Below are positions 33,783 through 44,301 of a stretch of DNA of 64,000 nucleotides, one piece after another. Every line of letters begins with the position of its first letter. Position 1 is the stretch's first letter. The position numbers and the translations under genes were made by a program. The DNA is from Amycolatopsis decaplanina DSM 44594 (GTDB lineage: Bacteria > Actinomycetota > Actinomycetes > Mycobacteriales > Pseudonocardiaceae): NCBI RefSeq assembly GCF_000342005.1, contig NZ_AOHO01000014.1, positions 105,091 through 169,090 of the forward strand. The letters are read 5' to 3'. The notes beneath the pieces are model-generated. The model had not been told where the DNA came from. It ran no database searches and saw only the letters and a program-made list of their open reading frames with translations.

Positions 33783-35635
33783 TCACTTCATCCGGAAGTC
33801 GTGGTTTCCGGGCAGCGGTTCATCCGAAACCGCCGCCCAAGTGTCCGACAAAGACGTTTCCCCTTCCCTGATGTTCGCGACCTCGAAACCGGTGTCGTAC
33901 ACGGCCTTGGCCCCGGCGAGGTCGCCGAGGGCGAGCCGGGTACGGGCGGTCAGCAGTGCGATCCGCCCCTCCACGGGCAGTCCGTCCAGCAGTTCGCTCG
34001 CTTCGTCCGGGAGTCCCGCGGCGAGTTGCGCCGCGATGGCCTCGACGACCAAGGGACGCAGTGACGGCGCCAGAGCGACCGCTCGCCGGTACAGCCAGGC
34101 GGACTCGTGCCCGGCCGTGGCGACCGCGAGATTCCGCAGCGCCCAAGGGTTCTCGTCCGCCGAGACGGACTCGCGCCAGGCCCGGACCGCGTCCGAGTGC
34201 CGTCCGGCCGCCCAGTGCGCGACACCGCGGTGGTACCAGGTCAGCCAGTTCTTCGGAGCGTACTCCAGGAAATCCGCCCAGTACCGGTTCACCAGCGTCG
34301 GCGGGGGCACGACGAGCGGATCCCCATCCGGCGGCGTTCCGTCGAGCAGCGCGAGCCACGGCTCCTGGTCCGGCCCGAGCGACTCGTCCGGGAACGGCGT
34401 GCCGGGCAGGCACATCGGTGCGCGCCGGTTCTCCAGCGCACCCCAGCCGGAACCGGTGGCCAGGAAGGATTCCGGCGTGACGTCGGCGACCTTCCGCCAG
34501 GCGTCGTGGTACTCGTCCATGGCCTCCGCCGACGGCAAACCGGCGACGACGGCTTCTCGGGCCTCCGCCCAGTCGTCCCCGTGCACCACGGCGGGATCCG
34601 CGGCGACCGGGCCATAGGCCTCCAGCCAGTCCCAGCTCTCCCCCGGCGGCAACCGCAGATGCTCGAGCTGGGTGCGGGCCAGACCCGCCTGGATCTCCAG
34701 GTAGCCACCGGCGCCGGGCGCCAGCCACTCCTGCCAGCGACGCCCGCCGGCGGACTCGCCCCACAGGAACAATTTCCGGCCGCGCAATCGACCGGTGGAC
34801 AGCTGGGCCAATCCCGTCCCGTCGCTTTCGACGGCCGCGACCCACGGCCGCCCGGTCACCTCGAAGAAGTAGTCCGCCGCGGCTTCCGCGCGGGCCGGGT
34901 AGGTCAGCTCGCCGGGCACGTCGACCAGGTCGAGCCGTCCCGAATAGCCGTAGTGCCACGCCTGGGTCGCGGGTGCCAGCACCCGGGTGCCCTCGTTCTG
35001 CGGCACCGCGATGTTCGACCACCAGTACACCGGGACGTCGTAGGGATGCGGGTTCCGCACCCGCACCGCCACGAGCAGGTGTTCCGAGTCGGCGGGCAAC
35101 CAGAAGTCGATCTGGTACGGCAGGTCGCGGGTGCGTTCCCACTCCCACAACCGCAGCACCGGTGTGCCGTCCGGGCCCTCGATCTCCGCGGCGAACATCG
35201 GCTCGCAGGTCAGCGTCGTGTGCCCGGTGCTCCCGAGGTTCCATTCGACGCCGCCGGCGAACCACGCGTCCCGCAGGGCCAGGTTCGCGGGCTGGAACAC
35301 CGGGTTGCGGTAGAGCAGTTCGCGGCCGGACGCCTTGTGGACCAGCGAATACAGCCGCCCGCCCAACCCCGGCAGCACGGTGGCGCGGAGTTTGTCGTTC
35401 TCCAGCACCAGCGCCGGGAGCTCGCGTTCCGCGCGCTCGCGGGTGTAGCCGTCCTGCAGCAGGCACGGCAGTGGGGTGTCGAGTCGGCCGTAGCCGACGT
35501 TCTCCGCCAGGTCCGGCGGCAGCTCGTCCACATTGGACACCTTGGCGACCGCTTCGGGTTTCCGTAGCGGCGGCAACGGGTTCTCCGGACCCAGCTCGGC
35601 GGCCGGGAGCACCAGACCGGTGCGGTACAGGCGGG

Positions 35636-35639
<4 letters not shown>
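33783..35639 (-). CDS. DUF5107 protein with C-terminal TPR-like repeats
   Basis: The 618-residue protein starts in an ATGA overlap with the ABC ATPase gene. The N-terminal half is a mutarotase-like beta-sandwich (ENDKLRATVLPGLGGRLYSL, NPVFQPANLALRDAWFAGGVEWN in pieces) assigned to DUF5107. The C-terminal part (~430-610) has helical TPR-like repeats (NWLTWYHRGVAHWAAGRHSDAV). The family is found in sugar-uptake operons and may act on or sense an intracellular glycan; no activity is established by this sequence. There is no signal peptide. Confidence 0.78.
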
Positions 35640-36703
<1,064 letters not shown>

Positions 36704-36709
36704 CAGGTC

Positions 36710-37639
36710 CTACTTTCCGGCGCCGAGGGTCAGGCCGGTGATGATCCGGCGGGCGAGCACGAGGTAGAGCACGAGCATCGGGAGCACGACGATCGCCACA
36801 CCGGCGATCAGGCCGCCGTACTCCGACTGGTAGCTCGCGGCCCCGTAGAAGGTGAAGAGCGCGCGGGAAAGCGTGAAATGCGCCTGGTCCTTGAGGAACA
36901 CGATCGCCAGCAGCGTCTCGTTCCACAGGCCGATGGCGTTCAGCGTCAGCGCGGTGATCATGCCGCCGCGGGTCAGCGGCAGCATGACCGAGAAGAACGT
37001 GCGCATCGGCGACGCGCCGTCGAGCGCGGCCGCCTCCTCCAGCTCGTCCGGCAGCGACCGGAAGAACCCGGTCATCAGAAAGACCGTGAACGGGATCGAC
37101 AACGCCACGTACAGCACGAACAGGCCGTACTCGTTGTCCAGGTGCACTTTGCTGAGCACCACGAACAGCGGGATGATCACGGTCTGGAACGGCACGCCCA
37201 TGCCGATCGCGACGACGTTCGTCATCGGCCCGGCACCGCGGACACCGAGGCGGGTCAAGGCGTACGCGCAGGGCGCCGAGACGGCGACCGTGACGACCGT
37301 CGCCAGCCCGACCAGGACCACGGTGGTGAGCACGGCCTCGCCGAAGCCGGCGTTGTTCCAGGCGTAGATGAAGTTCCGGAACGGCTTGCCGACCTTGAAC
37401 CACTGGTACGGCAGGTCGAACGGCTTGGTGAAGATCTCCACCGGCGTCTTGAACGACGCCGTGAGCAGCCAGTACAGCACCAGGATGTTGCCGGCGGTGA
37501 ACAGCCACACGATCGTGGAACCCAGGACACGCAACGGGCTGAACCGTTTGGAACCGGGCGCCGGCCGCGGTTTGCGCGGCGGCTTGCGCACCGGTTTCGC
37601 CGCTCGCCGCGGGGGCGCTTCGACGTCGGTGACGGACAT
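36710..37639 (-). CDS. Sugar ABC transporter permease, MalG/LacG type
   Basis: The start at 37639 (MSVTDVEAPPRRAAK) follows GGGAGAC; an upstream in-frame start at 37669 would lie in the intergenic gap. The 309-residue protein has a basic Pro-rich tail and six membrane segments. The permease loop EEAAALDGASPMRTFFSVMLPL carries the EAA motif that contacts the ATPase. It pairs with the permease encoded at 37650. Confidence 0.92.
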   Translation of the reverse strand: MSVTDVEAPPRRAAKPVRKPPRKPRPAPGSKRFSPLRVLGSTIVWLFTAGNILVLYWLLTASFKTPVEIFTKPFDLPYQWFKVGKPFRNFIYAWNNAGFGEAVLTTVVLVGLATVVTVAVSAPCAYALTRLGVRGAGPMTNVVAIGMGVPFQTVIIPLFVVLSKVHLDNEYGLFVLYVALSIPFTVFLMTGFFRSLPDELEEAAALDGASPMRTFFSVMLPLTRGGMITALTLNAIGLWNETLLAIVFLKDQAHFTLSRALFTFYGAASYQSEYGGLIAGVAIVVLPMLVLYLVLARRIITGLTLGAGK

Positions 37640-37649
37640 TTCGTCTCCC

Positions 37650-38600
37650 TCAAAACTGGATCGCGTCACGGCGCATCAACCGGCGGAGCAGGACGACGAG
37701 CACGGACACCAGCGTGATCATCGCCACCGCGCAGGCGCACGCGGCGCCGAAGTCGGGGGTGCCGTTCGAGCCGAAGGTCCGGTCGAACACGTAGATCCCC
37801 AGCGTCCACGCCTCGTTGGGCGGGGCGTAGGTGCCCGGACCGGCCAGTACGAACACCAGCTCGAAGATCTTGAGCGCGTTGATCGTCCACAGCACCCCGG
37901 CGACGCCGACGACGTCCCAGGTCATCGGCAGCGTGATGTTCTTGAACTTCTGCCACGGCGACGCGCCGCCCAGTTCGGCGTCTTCGTAGAGATACGGCGG
38001 GATTCGGTCGACCGCGGCCATCAGGATGGTGATGTAGAAGCCCGAACTGGCCCAGATCAGCGAAGCCGTCACCACACCGGTCACATTGGACGGTGCGAGG
38101 AACTTCGCCGCGTCCGCGCCCAGGCTTTCCAGCACGTAGTTCGCCAGGCCCTGTTTCCCCGGCTGGTACTTGAAGACGAAGCCGAGGAACATGCCGAGCG
38201 CGACCGGCGCCACGATGTTCGGGAAGAACAGGATGGCGCGGACGATCTTGCCGCCCTTCATGTCCCGCAGCACCATGGTGAACAGGAACGCCAGCGCGAA
38301 AGTGCCGATCCCGCCGAGGAACACGTAGATCAGGGTGTTGCGGAAGGCGTACTGGAACGAGTCGCTCGCCCACATCTGCGTGTAGTTGGTGACGCCGTTG
38401 GGTTCCGGCGTGTCCCCCGCCCCGGCCCAGCTGGTGAAGCTCAGCACCACGGTCGCGATCGTCGGCAGTACCAGGAAGGCCAGGTACAGCACGAGCGCCG
38501 GCGCGGCGAACGGCCAGAACAGCCGTTTCTTGCGGCGCAGGTGTGCCCCGGCTTTCACCGCCCTCGCCGACGGTGTCATCGGCGTCGTGACCGTGGCCAT
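37650..38600 (-). CDS. Sugar ABC transporter permease, MalF/LacF type
   Basis: The start at 38600 (MATVTTPMTPSARAV) overlaps the stop of the binding-protein gene by ATGA. The 316-residue protein has six membrane helices (FWPFAAPALVLYLAFLVLPT first) and the EAA loop YEDAELGGASPWQKFKNITLPM. It forms the transmembrane pore with the following permease. Confidence 0.92.
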   Translation of the reverse strand: MATVTTPMTPSARAVKAGAHLRRKKRLFWPFAAPALVLYLAFLVLPTIATVVLSFTSWAGAGDTPEPNGVTNYTQMWASDSFQYAFRNTLIYVFLGGIGTFALAFLFTMVLRDMKGGKIVRAILFFPNIVAPVALGMFLGFVFKYQPGKQGLANYVLESLGADAAKFLAPSNVTGVVTASLIWASSGFYITILMAAVDRIPPYLYEDAELGGASPWQKFKNITLPMTWDVVGVAGVLWTINALKIFELVFVLAGPGTYAPPNEAWTLGIYVFDRTFGSNGTPDFGAACACAVAMITLVSVLVVLLRRLMRRDAIQF

Positions 38601-39991
38601 CAGCCCTGGTTCTTCCAGAACTCGGCGCCCTTGGTGGCGAGCTGGTCCACGAACTGCTGCGGGGTGATCTGCCCCTTCAGCAGCGCGATGTCGGCGGGGT
38701 CGAAGACGTCGGTCTGCCATTTGCCACCGGCGATGCCGTCGATCCCGTCGTACTGCAGGACGTGTTCCTTCTTCGGGTCGTCCAGCGCGGCCTTGACCTG
38801 CTTGAGGTCGTCCGGCACGGCGAGGTCGGCGCGCGGCACGAGGTTGTCGGCCACCACCGGGATCCCGGCGAGCAGGTCCTTGTTGAGGAAGTAGGCGATG
38901 AACGCTTTGGCCGCCTCGGCGTGCTTGGCCTTCTTGGTCACCGAGAAACCGATCGACATCTGCTCGACGGTGTCGTGCGTGGCACCCTCGGGCATCGGGA
39001 ACTGGAAGGAGCCGTAGTTGATCTTCGTCCCGGCGCCCTGCTTGTCCAGGTACTCACGGGTCTCGCTCGGCGCCCAGCTGCCGACGTAGAGGAACCGGGA
39101 ATCGCCGTCGGCCCAGCGCTGCTGCACCTGCGGGAACTTCGCCGCGTCCCAGCCGTCGATGAAGTACTTGGGCAGCTTCGCGGTTTCGGTGGCGGCCTTG
39201 AGGAAACCGGGATCGGTCTTCCACGCCTGGCCGGTCTTGTCGGTCGCCGCCTTGTAGAGCCCGCCCGCGCCGACGTACCGTTCGGCGAGCTGGGTGTAGA
39301 AGTACATGTTGTAGAACGGGATGTCGCCGTCGAGGCTGATGGCGGCCTTGCCGTCGGCCTTCGCCTTGTCGAACAGGCCGATCAGCTCGTCCATCGTCTT
39401 CGGCTGCTGGATGTCACCGGCGGTGTCCTTGTTGAACCACCAGGCGCTCGACTGGATCGTGTACGGGACCATGAAGTTGTGGCCCTCGCGGTCCTTGTTC
39501 TGCGGGAAGTCGTACGAGCTGGGCGAGAGCACGTCCTTGACGGTCTTGTCACCCTCGCCGACCTTCATCGCGAACACGTCGTCGACACTCTGCGTGCCGC
39601 CCGGCGTCATGACCGCCGCGCCGACCTTGCTGACGTCCTGGTCGAACAGGTCCGGCACGGCGTCGGTGTTCAGCGCGGGCACCAGGTTCTGGGTGTAGGC
39701 CTTGCGGCCCAGCCACTGGACGTCGACCTTGACACCGGTCTTCTCCTGGAAGCACTTGAAGGCCTTCTGGAGGACCTTGCCCTGCGGCTCGTCGGCCGTC
39801 CACATGGACCAGTACGTGAATTCCTTGTCCGTCGTGGGTTTCACCCCCGCCTCCGGACAGGGTGCGTTGAGGAACTGGTCGACGCCGGGGAGCGCGTTCT
39901 CCCCGGTGCCACCGGCCGTGTCCCCGCCGCCGCATCCCGCGAGCAGGAGCGCCGCCCCTGCCGTCAATGCCGTGAGCCTGCCTACCCGCAT
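38600..39991 (-). CDS. Sugar ABC transporter substrate-binding lipoprotein
   Basis: The start at 39991 (MRVGRLTALTAGAALLLAGCGGG) gives a lipobox LLAGC; the frame is open ten codons further upstream. The 463-residue protein has the family 1 extracellular solute-binding fold (FTYWSMWTADEPQGK, VDVQWLGRKAYTQNL, TMDELIGLFDKAKADG). It presents a sugar or short oligosaccharide to the importer; the ligand cannot be read from sequence. The 81-base gap before it contains GCGCA-type sites, so it may have its own promoter. Confidence 0.92.
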   Translation of the reverse strand: MRVGRLTALTAGAALLLAGCGGGDTAGGTGENALPGVDQFLNAPCPEAGVKPTTDKEFTYWSMWTADEPQGKVLQKAFKCFQEKTGVKVDVQWLGRKAYTQNLVPALNTDAVPDLFDQDVSKVGAAVMTPGGTQSVDDVFAMKVGEGDKTVKDVLSPSSYDFPQNKDREGHNFMVPYTIQSSAWWFNKDTAGDIQQPKTMDELIGLFDKAKADGKAAISLDGDIPFYNMYFYTQLAERYVGAGGLYKAATDKTGQAWKTDPGFLKAATETAKLPKYFIDGWDAAKFPQVQQRWADGDSRFLYVGSWAPSETREYLDKQGAGTKINYGSFQFPMPEGATHDTVEQMSIGFSVTKKAKHAEAAKAFIAYFLNKDLLAGIPVVADNLVPRADLAVPDDLKQVKAALDDPKKEHVLQYDGIDGIAGGKWQTDVFDPADIALLKGQITPQQFVDQLATKGAEFWKNQG

Positions 39992-40036
39992 CCGCCACCA
40001 CCTGGATCGAAGATCACACAAGTTCTGCTTGTTCTT

Positions 40037-40090
40037 GCGCAGTTTTGTGAGGTTTCACGCACATGTCAACACTCAATCGCGCAAAGTCTG
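40037..40090. promoter_or_regulatory. Possible DeoR sites upstream of the binding-protein gene
   Basis: GCGCAGTTTTGTGA starts at 40037 and resembles the paired GCGCAGTTTCATGCA sites upstream of the SIS gene. TCGCGCAAAGTC, at about 40077, matches the GH31 promoter. The sites fall in the gap between the aldolase and binding-protein genes and run into the aldolase 3' end. Confidence 0.45.
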
Positions 40091-40954
40091 CTCAATCGTC
40101 ACCTTGACCGGTTCAACATGATCAAGCTTGAGCACTTCCAAGAGCCGCCGCACCTCGACGGCGACCGCGGCGCGCCCGGCACCGAGGTATTTCCGCGGAT
40201 CGACGCGCTCCGGATGCGCGCGCCAGTCCTCCGCGGCGGCCGCGGTGAACACCTTGTTGAGCTGGGTGGCGATGTTGATCTTCGTCATCCCGGCCCGCAC
40301 CGCCTCGGCCAGCCCGTCGTCCGGCACTCCCGACGAGCCGTGCAGCACCAGCGGCACCGGCACCCGCTCCCGCAGGCGCGCGATCAGCTCGAAGTCCAGC
40401 GCGGCGTCACGGGTGAGCATGGCGTGCGAACTGCCCACCGCCACCGCCAGCGCGTCGATCCCGGTGGACGCGACGAACTCCGCCGCCTCATCCGGATCGG
40501 TGCGCGCGCCGGGCGCGTGGACGCCGTCCTTGCCCCCGACCTCGCCGAGTTCGGCCTCGACCCAGACCCCGTGGTCGTGGCAGTACGCGGCGACTTCTCG
40601 CGTGGCGCGCACGTTGTCGGTGTAGTCCAGTTTGGACGCGTCGAACATGACGGATCCGAAGCCGAGCGAGACCGCCTCGCGGACGAGATCGGCCGATTCG
40701 GCGTGGTCGAGATGCACCGCGACCGGCGTGCCGGCTTCCCGGGCCGCGGCCAGCGCCGCCGCGCCCACAGGCGCCAGCGAGCCGTGGTACTTCACGGCGT
40801 TCTGGCTCAGCTGCAGGATCACCGGCGTCCGCGCCGCGGCGGCGCCGTCCACGATCGCGCTGATGTGTTCGAGCTGGATCGCGTTGAACGCGCCGCAGCC
40901 GTACCGGGCCGCCGCGGCGGCTCCGACGATCTCCCCGGTTCCTGCCAGAGGCAT
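40073..40954 (-). CDS. Class II fructose/tagatose-bisphosphate aldolase
   Basis: The start at 40954 (MPLAGTGEIVGAAAAARYG) follows CTAGGAG. The 293-residue enzyme shows class II metal and substrate residues: VHLDHAES, EAELGEVGGKDG, VGSSHAM, VLHGSSGVPD and KINIATQLN. It resembles GatY/KbaY/AgaY tagatose-1,6-bisphosphate aldolases, giving glyceraldehyde-3-phosphate and dihydroxyacetone phosphate. The neighbouring PfkB kinase, eight bases upstream, would make its substrate. Fructose-bisphosphate specificity cannot be excluded. Confidence 0.85.
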   Translation of the reverse strand: MPLAGTGEIVGAAAAARYGCGAFNAIQLEHISAIVDGAAAARTPVILQLSQNAVKYHGSLAPVGAAALAAAREAGTPVAVHLDHAESADLVREAVSLGFGSVMFDASKLDYTDNVRATREVAAYCHDHGVWVEAELGEVGGKDGVHAPGARTDPDEAAEFVASTGIDALAVAVGSSHAMLTRDAALDFELIARLRERVPVPLVLHGSSGVPDDGLAEAVRAGMTKINIATQLNKVFTAAAAEDWRAHPERVDPRKYLGAGRAAVAVEVRRLLEVLKLDHVEPVKVTIEQTLRD

Positions 40955-40962
40955 GACTTCTC

Positions 40963-41853
40963 CTAGTCCGGGCGGGCGCGCACGGCGACCAGCCCCTGTT
41001 CGGCTTGGTAGTGCGCGAGGTCGACGTCCCCGGCGAGCGGGCCGAGCACGGCGGCCCCGGACAGCGCGACGGCCCGGCGCAGGATGTCCGGCCACGCTTC
41101 GCCGCGGCTCAGCCCCAGCGCCAGCGCCGCGACGACGGCGTCACCCGCGCCGGTGGTATTGCCACGGAGCACAGTGGACGGCGCCGCGTGCCAGCTGCCG
41201 GATCCGGTCACCGCCAGGAGCCCCTCGGGGCCCAGTGACACGACGACGGCGCCCGCCCCGGCCTTGCGCAGTTCGGCCGCGGCGGCCACCGGATCCCGCA
41301 GGCCGGTGACCTCACGCAGTTCGTCGGCGTTCGGTTTGACCACGGACGGCTTCCCGGCCAGTCCGGCGAGCAGCGCCTCGCCGGAGGTGTCCAAGATGGA
41401 CGGTGCGTCACCGAAGAGGCCGGCGTATCCCCCGGCTCCCGGCGGAAGGCTGCCCGAGCAGACGAGCACGTCCGGTTTCCGGGCCCGGACGGCCGCCGCG
41501 AGCGCTCGCCATTCGTCCTCGGTGAGCCGCGGCCCGGGCTCGTTGAGCAGCGTGACCGATCCGTCGTCCGCCAGGACCGTGGTGGTGCGCCGGGTCTCCC
41601 CGCCGATCGGGACGACATCCGCGGCGACCCCCACCGCCGTGAGGTCCTCCACGACGGCGGATCCCGTCGCACCACCGGCGGTCAGGACCGCGCGGACGTC
41701 GGCGCCGAGCGTGTGCAGCACGCGGGCGACGTTGACGCCCTTGCCGCCCGCCCGGTGCCGCACCTCCCTCGCCCGGTGCACGTCACCGGGCCGCAGACCG
41801 TCCACCGTGTACGTGACGTCCAGCGCGGTGTTCGGCGTGACGGTGACGATCAC
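40963..41853 (-). CDS. PfkB-type 1-phosphofructokinase / tagatose-6-phosphate kinase
   Basis: The 296-residue kinase has PfkB signature 1 (HRAGGKGVNVARVLHTLG) and signature 2 with the anion hole (GNTTGAGDAVVAALALG). The opening VTVTPNTALDVTYTV is characteristic of the FruK/LacC branch. In this context it probably phosphorylates tagatose-6-phosphate or fructose phosphate to feed the aldolase. The 183-base gap before it contains no clear feature. Confidence 0.85.
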   Translation of the reverse strand: MIVTVTPNTALDVTYTVDGLRPGDVHRAREVRHRAGGKGVNVARVLHTLGADVRAVLTAGGATGSAVVEDLTAVGVAADVVPIGGETRRTTTVLADDGSVTLLNEPGPRLTEDEWRALAAAVRARKPDVLVCSGSLPPGAGGYAGLFGDAPSILDTSGEALLAGLAGKPSVVKPNADELREVTGLRDPVAAAAELRKAGAGAVVVSLGPEGLLAVTGSGSWHAAPSTVLRGNTTGAGDAVVAALALGLSRGEAWPDILRRAVALSGAAVLGPLAGDVDLAHYQAEQGLVAVRARPD

Positions 41854-42036
41854 GGCTGCCTCATTGTCTGGTGGTGAACCCGCGACCGCGATCGACGTCG
41901 GCAGGACGCTGCCTGGTCTTCCCTGTCACGGATGTGGATAGGGCGCCCTGCCACCGCGATAGCGGGGCCTTCGGCCGGGGCGGGTTCACGCGTCCGGTCA
42001 CTTTCCCGAATACCTCGCAGCTCCGCCAACGGGCCT

Positions 42037-42918
42037 TCAGGTCAGGACGACGGAACGGGTGAGGCTGCGGGGGTTGTCCGGGTCGAGACCCTTGCGGGCG
42101 GCGATGGCCCCGGCGACGCGCTGCGCGCGGACCAGGTCCGCCAGCGGGTCCAGGCCGCTCTCGACGAACAGGCCGCCCGCGCGGGCGACGTCGTCGGCCA
42201 GCCCCTCCGGCGCCTGCCCGAACATCCAGGTCACGCGGCCGGGTTCGCTGATGCTGATCGGCCCGTGCCGGTAGTCCCACGCCGGGTACGACTCCGTCCA
42301 CAGCAGGCACGCCTCGCGGAACTTGAGCGCGGCCTCGTTCGCGATACCCACGGACCAGCCGGTGCCGAGGAAGCTGAACTGCTCCGCGCCGACCAGTTCG
42401 TCGGGCAACGGTTCGGCGAGCACGCGTTCGGCCTGGTCGGCGACCGCGGTCAGATCCTCGCCGAGGTGCGCGCGCAGCATCGCCAGCGCCGTAGTCGCGA
42501 AGCGGGTCTGCACGACCGAGCGTTCGTCCACGACGGACAGGTCGACGATCGTGTCCGCGGCGGCCTCGATCTCGCGAGGTACGCCGGTGATCGCGATGGT
42601 CGGCGTCTTGCCCCGCAGTTTCGCCAGCAGGGCGTGGACCTCGGTCGTCGTACCCGACCTGGTCAGCGCCACGACGTGGTCGTAGCCGCGAGCAGGCGGG
42701 AACTCGGACGCGGCGAAGGCGTCGGTCTCGCCGAGCCCGGCGGACTCGCGGAGGACGGCATACGCCTGGCCGATGAACCACGACGTGCCGCAGCCGACGA
42801 TCGCGACCCGCGCGCCCGGCGGCGGCAACAGCTCACTGTTCGCCGAGGCCAGCGCCGCCGCGTCCCGCCAGCGGCCGGGCTGGCTCGCGATCTCCGCCGC
42901 CATGAAGGTCCCGCTCAT
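42037..42918 (-). CDS. SIS-domain sugar-phosphate isomerase/deaminase (AgaS-like)
   Basis: The start at 42918 (MSGTFMAAEIASQPGRW) follows GGGGAG; an upstream in-frame ATG at 42948 is less well placed. The 293-residue protein has two SIS domains: VAIVGCGTSWFIGQAYAV and LTRSGTTTEVHALLAKL in the first, FLGTGWSVGIANEAALKFREAC in the second. This is the GlmS C-terminal/AgaS arrangement. It would isomerise and deaminate an amino-sugar phosphate. It is the first gene of the sugar operon and has the most complete operator region. Confidence 0.85.
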   Translation of the reverse strand: MSGTFMAAEIASQPGRWRDAAALASANSELLPPPGARVAIVGCGTSWFIGQAYAVLRESAGLGETDAFAASEFPPARGYDHVVALTRSGTTTEVHALLAKLRGKTPTIAITGVPREIEAAADTIVDLSVVDERSVVQTRFATTALAMLRAHLGEDLTAVADQAERVLAEPLPDELVGAEQFSFLGTGWSVGIANEAALKFREACLLWTESYPAWDYRHGPISISEPGRVTWMFGQAPEGLADDVARAGGLFVESGLDPLADLVRAQRVAGAIAARKGLDPDNPRSLTRSVVLT

Positions 42919-42963
42919 GAACTCCCCATCCGTGCCAGTTGTGCGCAATAGCTGTCACGTTAG

Positions 42964-43010
42964 GTGCAGTTTTATGCAACGTCAATGCTCTATAAGCGCA
43001 GTTTCATGCA
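42964..43010. promoter_or_regulatory. Paired DeoR-type operator repeats before the sugar operon
   Basis: GTGCAGTTTTATGCA (42964-42978) and GCGCAGTTTCATGCA (42996-43010) are near-identical direct repeats exactly 32 bases apart, about three helical turns. A related GTGCGCAATA lies closer to the SIS start. Spaced repeats of this kind suit a DeoR-family repressor. Confidence 0.6.
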
Positions 43011-43037
43011 TTTGACCCGCTCAGATGTGCAGGATGA

Positions 43038-43200
43038 GCTGTCGCCTACCGTGGACGGAGGCGGATCGTCCCGGTGGCCGCGAGCAGCGCGATCGACCAC
43101 GGCGTCGTCCTCACCCAGGACCTCTGCGATGTCTGCGCGGTCTCCTGCCGGCGGGTGACCGGCGTCACTCCGCGAGCTGTCACAACCTCTCCGTCCGGAT
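43038..43200 (+). pseudogene. Possible relic of a cobalamin/iron-type binding-protein gene
   Basis: In one frame the spacer encodes DHGVVLTQDLCDVCAVSCRR, which strongly resembles the conserved LTQDLCxVCAV segment of BtuF-like binding proteins. The rest of that 300-residue protein is absent. The frame has a GTG at 43074 and then runs out of frame into the next gene. I read it as a degraded fragment, not an active gene. Confidence 0.4.
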
Positions 43201-43236
43201 CGTCATGTGTGCAGAAACCGACGGAGAGGAAAGATC

Positions 43237-43710
43237 ATGGAACCGCGAGTCAACCTGTTCGAGAACGAAGTCATCGTCAAGTACGTCAAGCGTCTCGGCG
43301 CCGCGAACCGGCCGATCGAGGAGTCCTCGCTGCCGCACGCGACCCAGGAACTGGTGAAGCTGCGCGCCAGCCAGATCAACGGCTGCGGCTTCTGCACCGA
43401 CATGCACAGCAAGGACGCCGCGCACGCCGGCGAGACCTCCGTGCGGCTCAACCTGGTCGCCGCGTGGCGGGAGGCGAACGTGTTCACCGAGGCGGAGCGC
43501 GCGGCCTTGGCGCTCACCGAAGAGGGCACCCGCATCGCCGACGCGCACCACGGTGTCAGCGACGAGACCTGGGCTCAGGTGCGCAAGCACTACGACGACG
43601 AGCAGATCGGCGCCCTCATCGCGCTGGTCGCCACGATCAACGCGTACAACCGGCTCAACGTCATCGCCCGGACCCCGGCCGGCGACTACCAGCCCGGCAT
43701 GTTCGGCTGA
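43237..43710 (+). CDS. AhpD-like carboxymuconolactone decarboxylase family protein
   Basis: The start at 43237 (MEPRVNLFENEVIVKYVK) follows GAGAGGA. The 157-residue helical protein has the redox motif NGCGFCTDMHSKDA, the CxxC-H of the AhpD/CMD family. Such proteins reduce peroxides through thiol exchange or act as gamma-carboxymuconolactone decarboxylases. With a CxxC motif and no aromatic-degradation genes nearby, an antioxidant role is more likely. Confidence 0.88.
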   Translation: MEPRVNLFENEVIVKYVKRLGAANRPIEESSLPHATQELVKLRASQINGCGFCTDMHSKDAAHAGETSVRLNLVAAWREANVFTEAERAALALTEEGTRIADAHHGVSDETWAQVRKHYDDEQIGALIALVATINAYNRLNVIARTPAGDYQPGMFG

Positions 43711-43809
43711 TCCTCGCGTTCACCGACAACAGGATCGCTTCACCGGACAACGATCGAGGCGCTTCGGGCTGCTAAACCTGCGGATACCAGTGATCCGGAG
43801 GTTCAGCCC

Positions 43810-44271
43810 GTGCGACTCGACGTCCGCTTCTTCCCCGTGACCGGGACCCATCGGCTCAGCACCGACCTCGTCGGGCTCCGCGCGAACTTCCACTACGGCT
43901 CCGGGAACGTGCTGGAACAGCACTACGCGGACAGGACGACGATGATCTGGACCGGCGTGTCCGGCGATTTCGCCGGTGTCCGGCAGAAGGAGGCGACACT
44001 GCGCGTCTTCGAAACCGGCCCGGCGCAGTATTTCGTCACCTGGTACGAAACCGGAACCGTCGCGACGGCCGCGCACGGCGAGATCTTCGACGGCGGCTAT
44101 CCCATCGCGGTGATGGCCGACTTCCGCCGCTTGGTCGCGACGGCGGCTTATACGAACCCGCGTGAGGACGGCGGACAGTATTTCCTGGTCGACCAGGCGA
44201 CGATCGAGATCGTGGAACGGCCGCATGGGTGGCCTTCCTTTCCCGCGACAAAGTTCCCCTCCGAAAGTTAA
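43810..44271 (+). CDS. MoaF/lipocalin-like small protein
   Basis: The GTG start at 43810 follows GGAGG with eight bases between. The 153-residue product is predicted to be a beta-barrel: LVGLRANFHYGSGNVLEQHY, TMIWTGVSGDFAG and QYFVTWYETGTVATAAHGE resemble MoaF-type calycins. There is no signal peptide. The assignment rests on pattern only and the function is unknown. Confidence 0.6.
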   Translation: MRLDVRFFPVTGTHRLSTDLVGLRANFHYGSGNVLEQHYADRTTMIWTGVSGDFAGVRQKEATLRVFETGPAQYFVTWYETGTVATAAHGEIFDGGYPIAVMADFRRLVATAAYTNPREDGGQYFLVDQATIEIVERPHGWPSFPATKFPSES

Positions 44272-44301
44272 CCCGGAGCGCTCGCCGGGTATCAGGGGGA
44301 T

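Noticed and set aside
43074..43775. 233-codon frame starting GTG 43074 as a gene
   Set aside because: After the BtuF-like fragment it runs out of frame through the AhpD-like gene, which has its own ribosome-binding site and CxxC motif.
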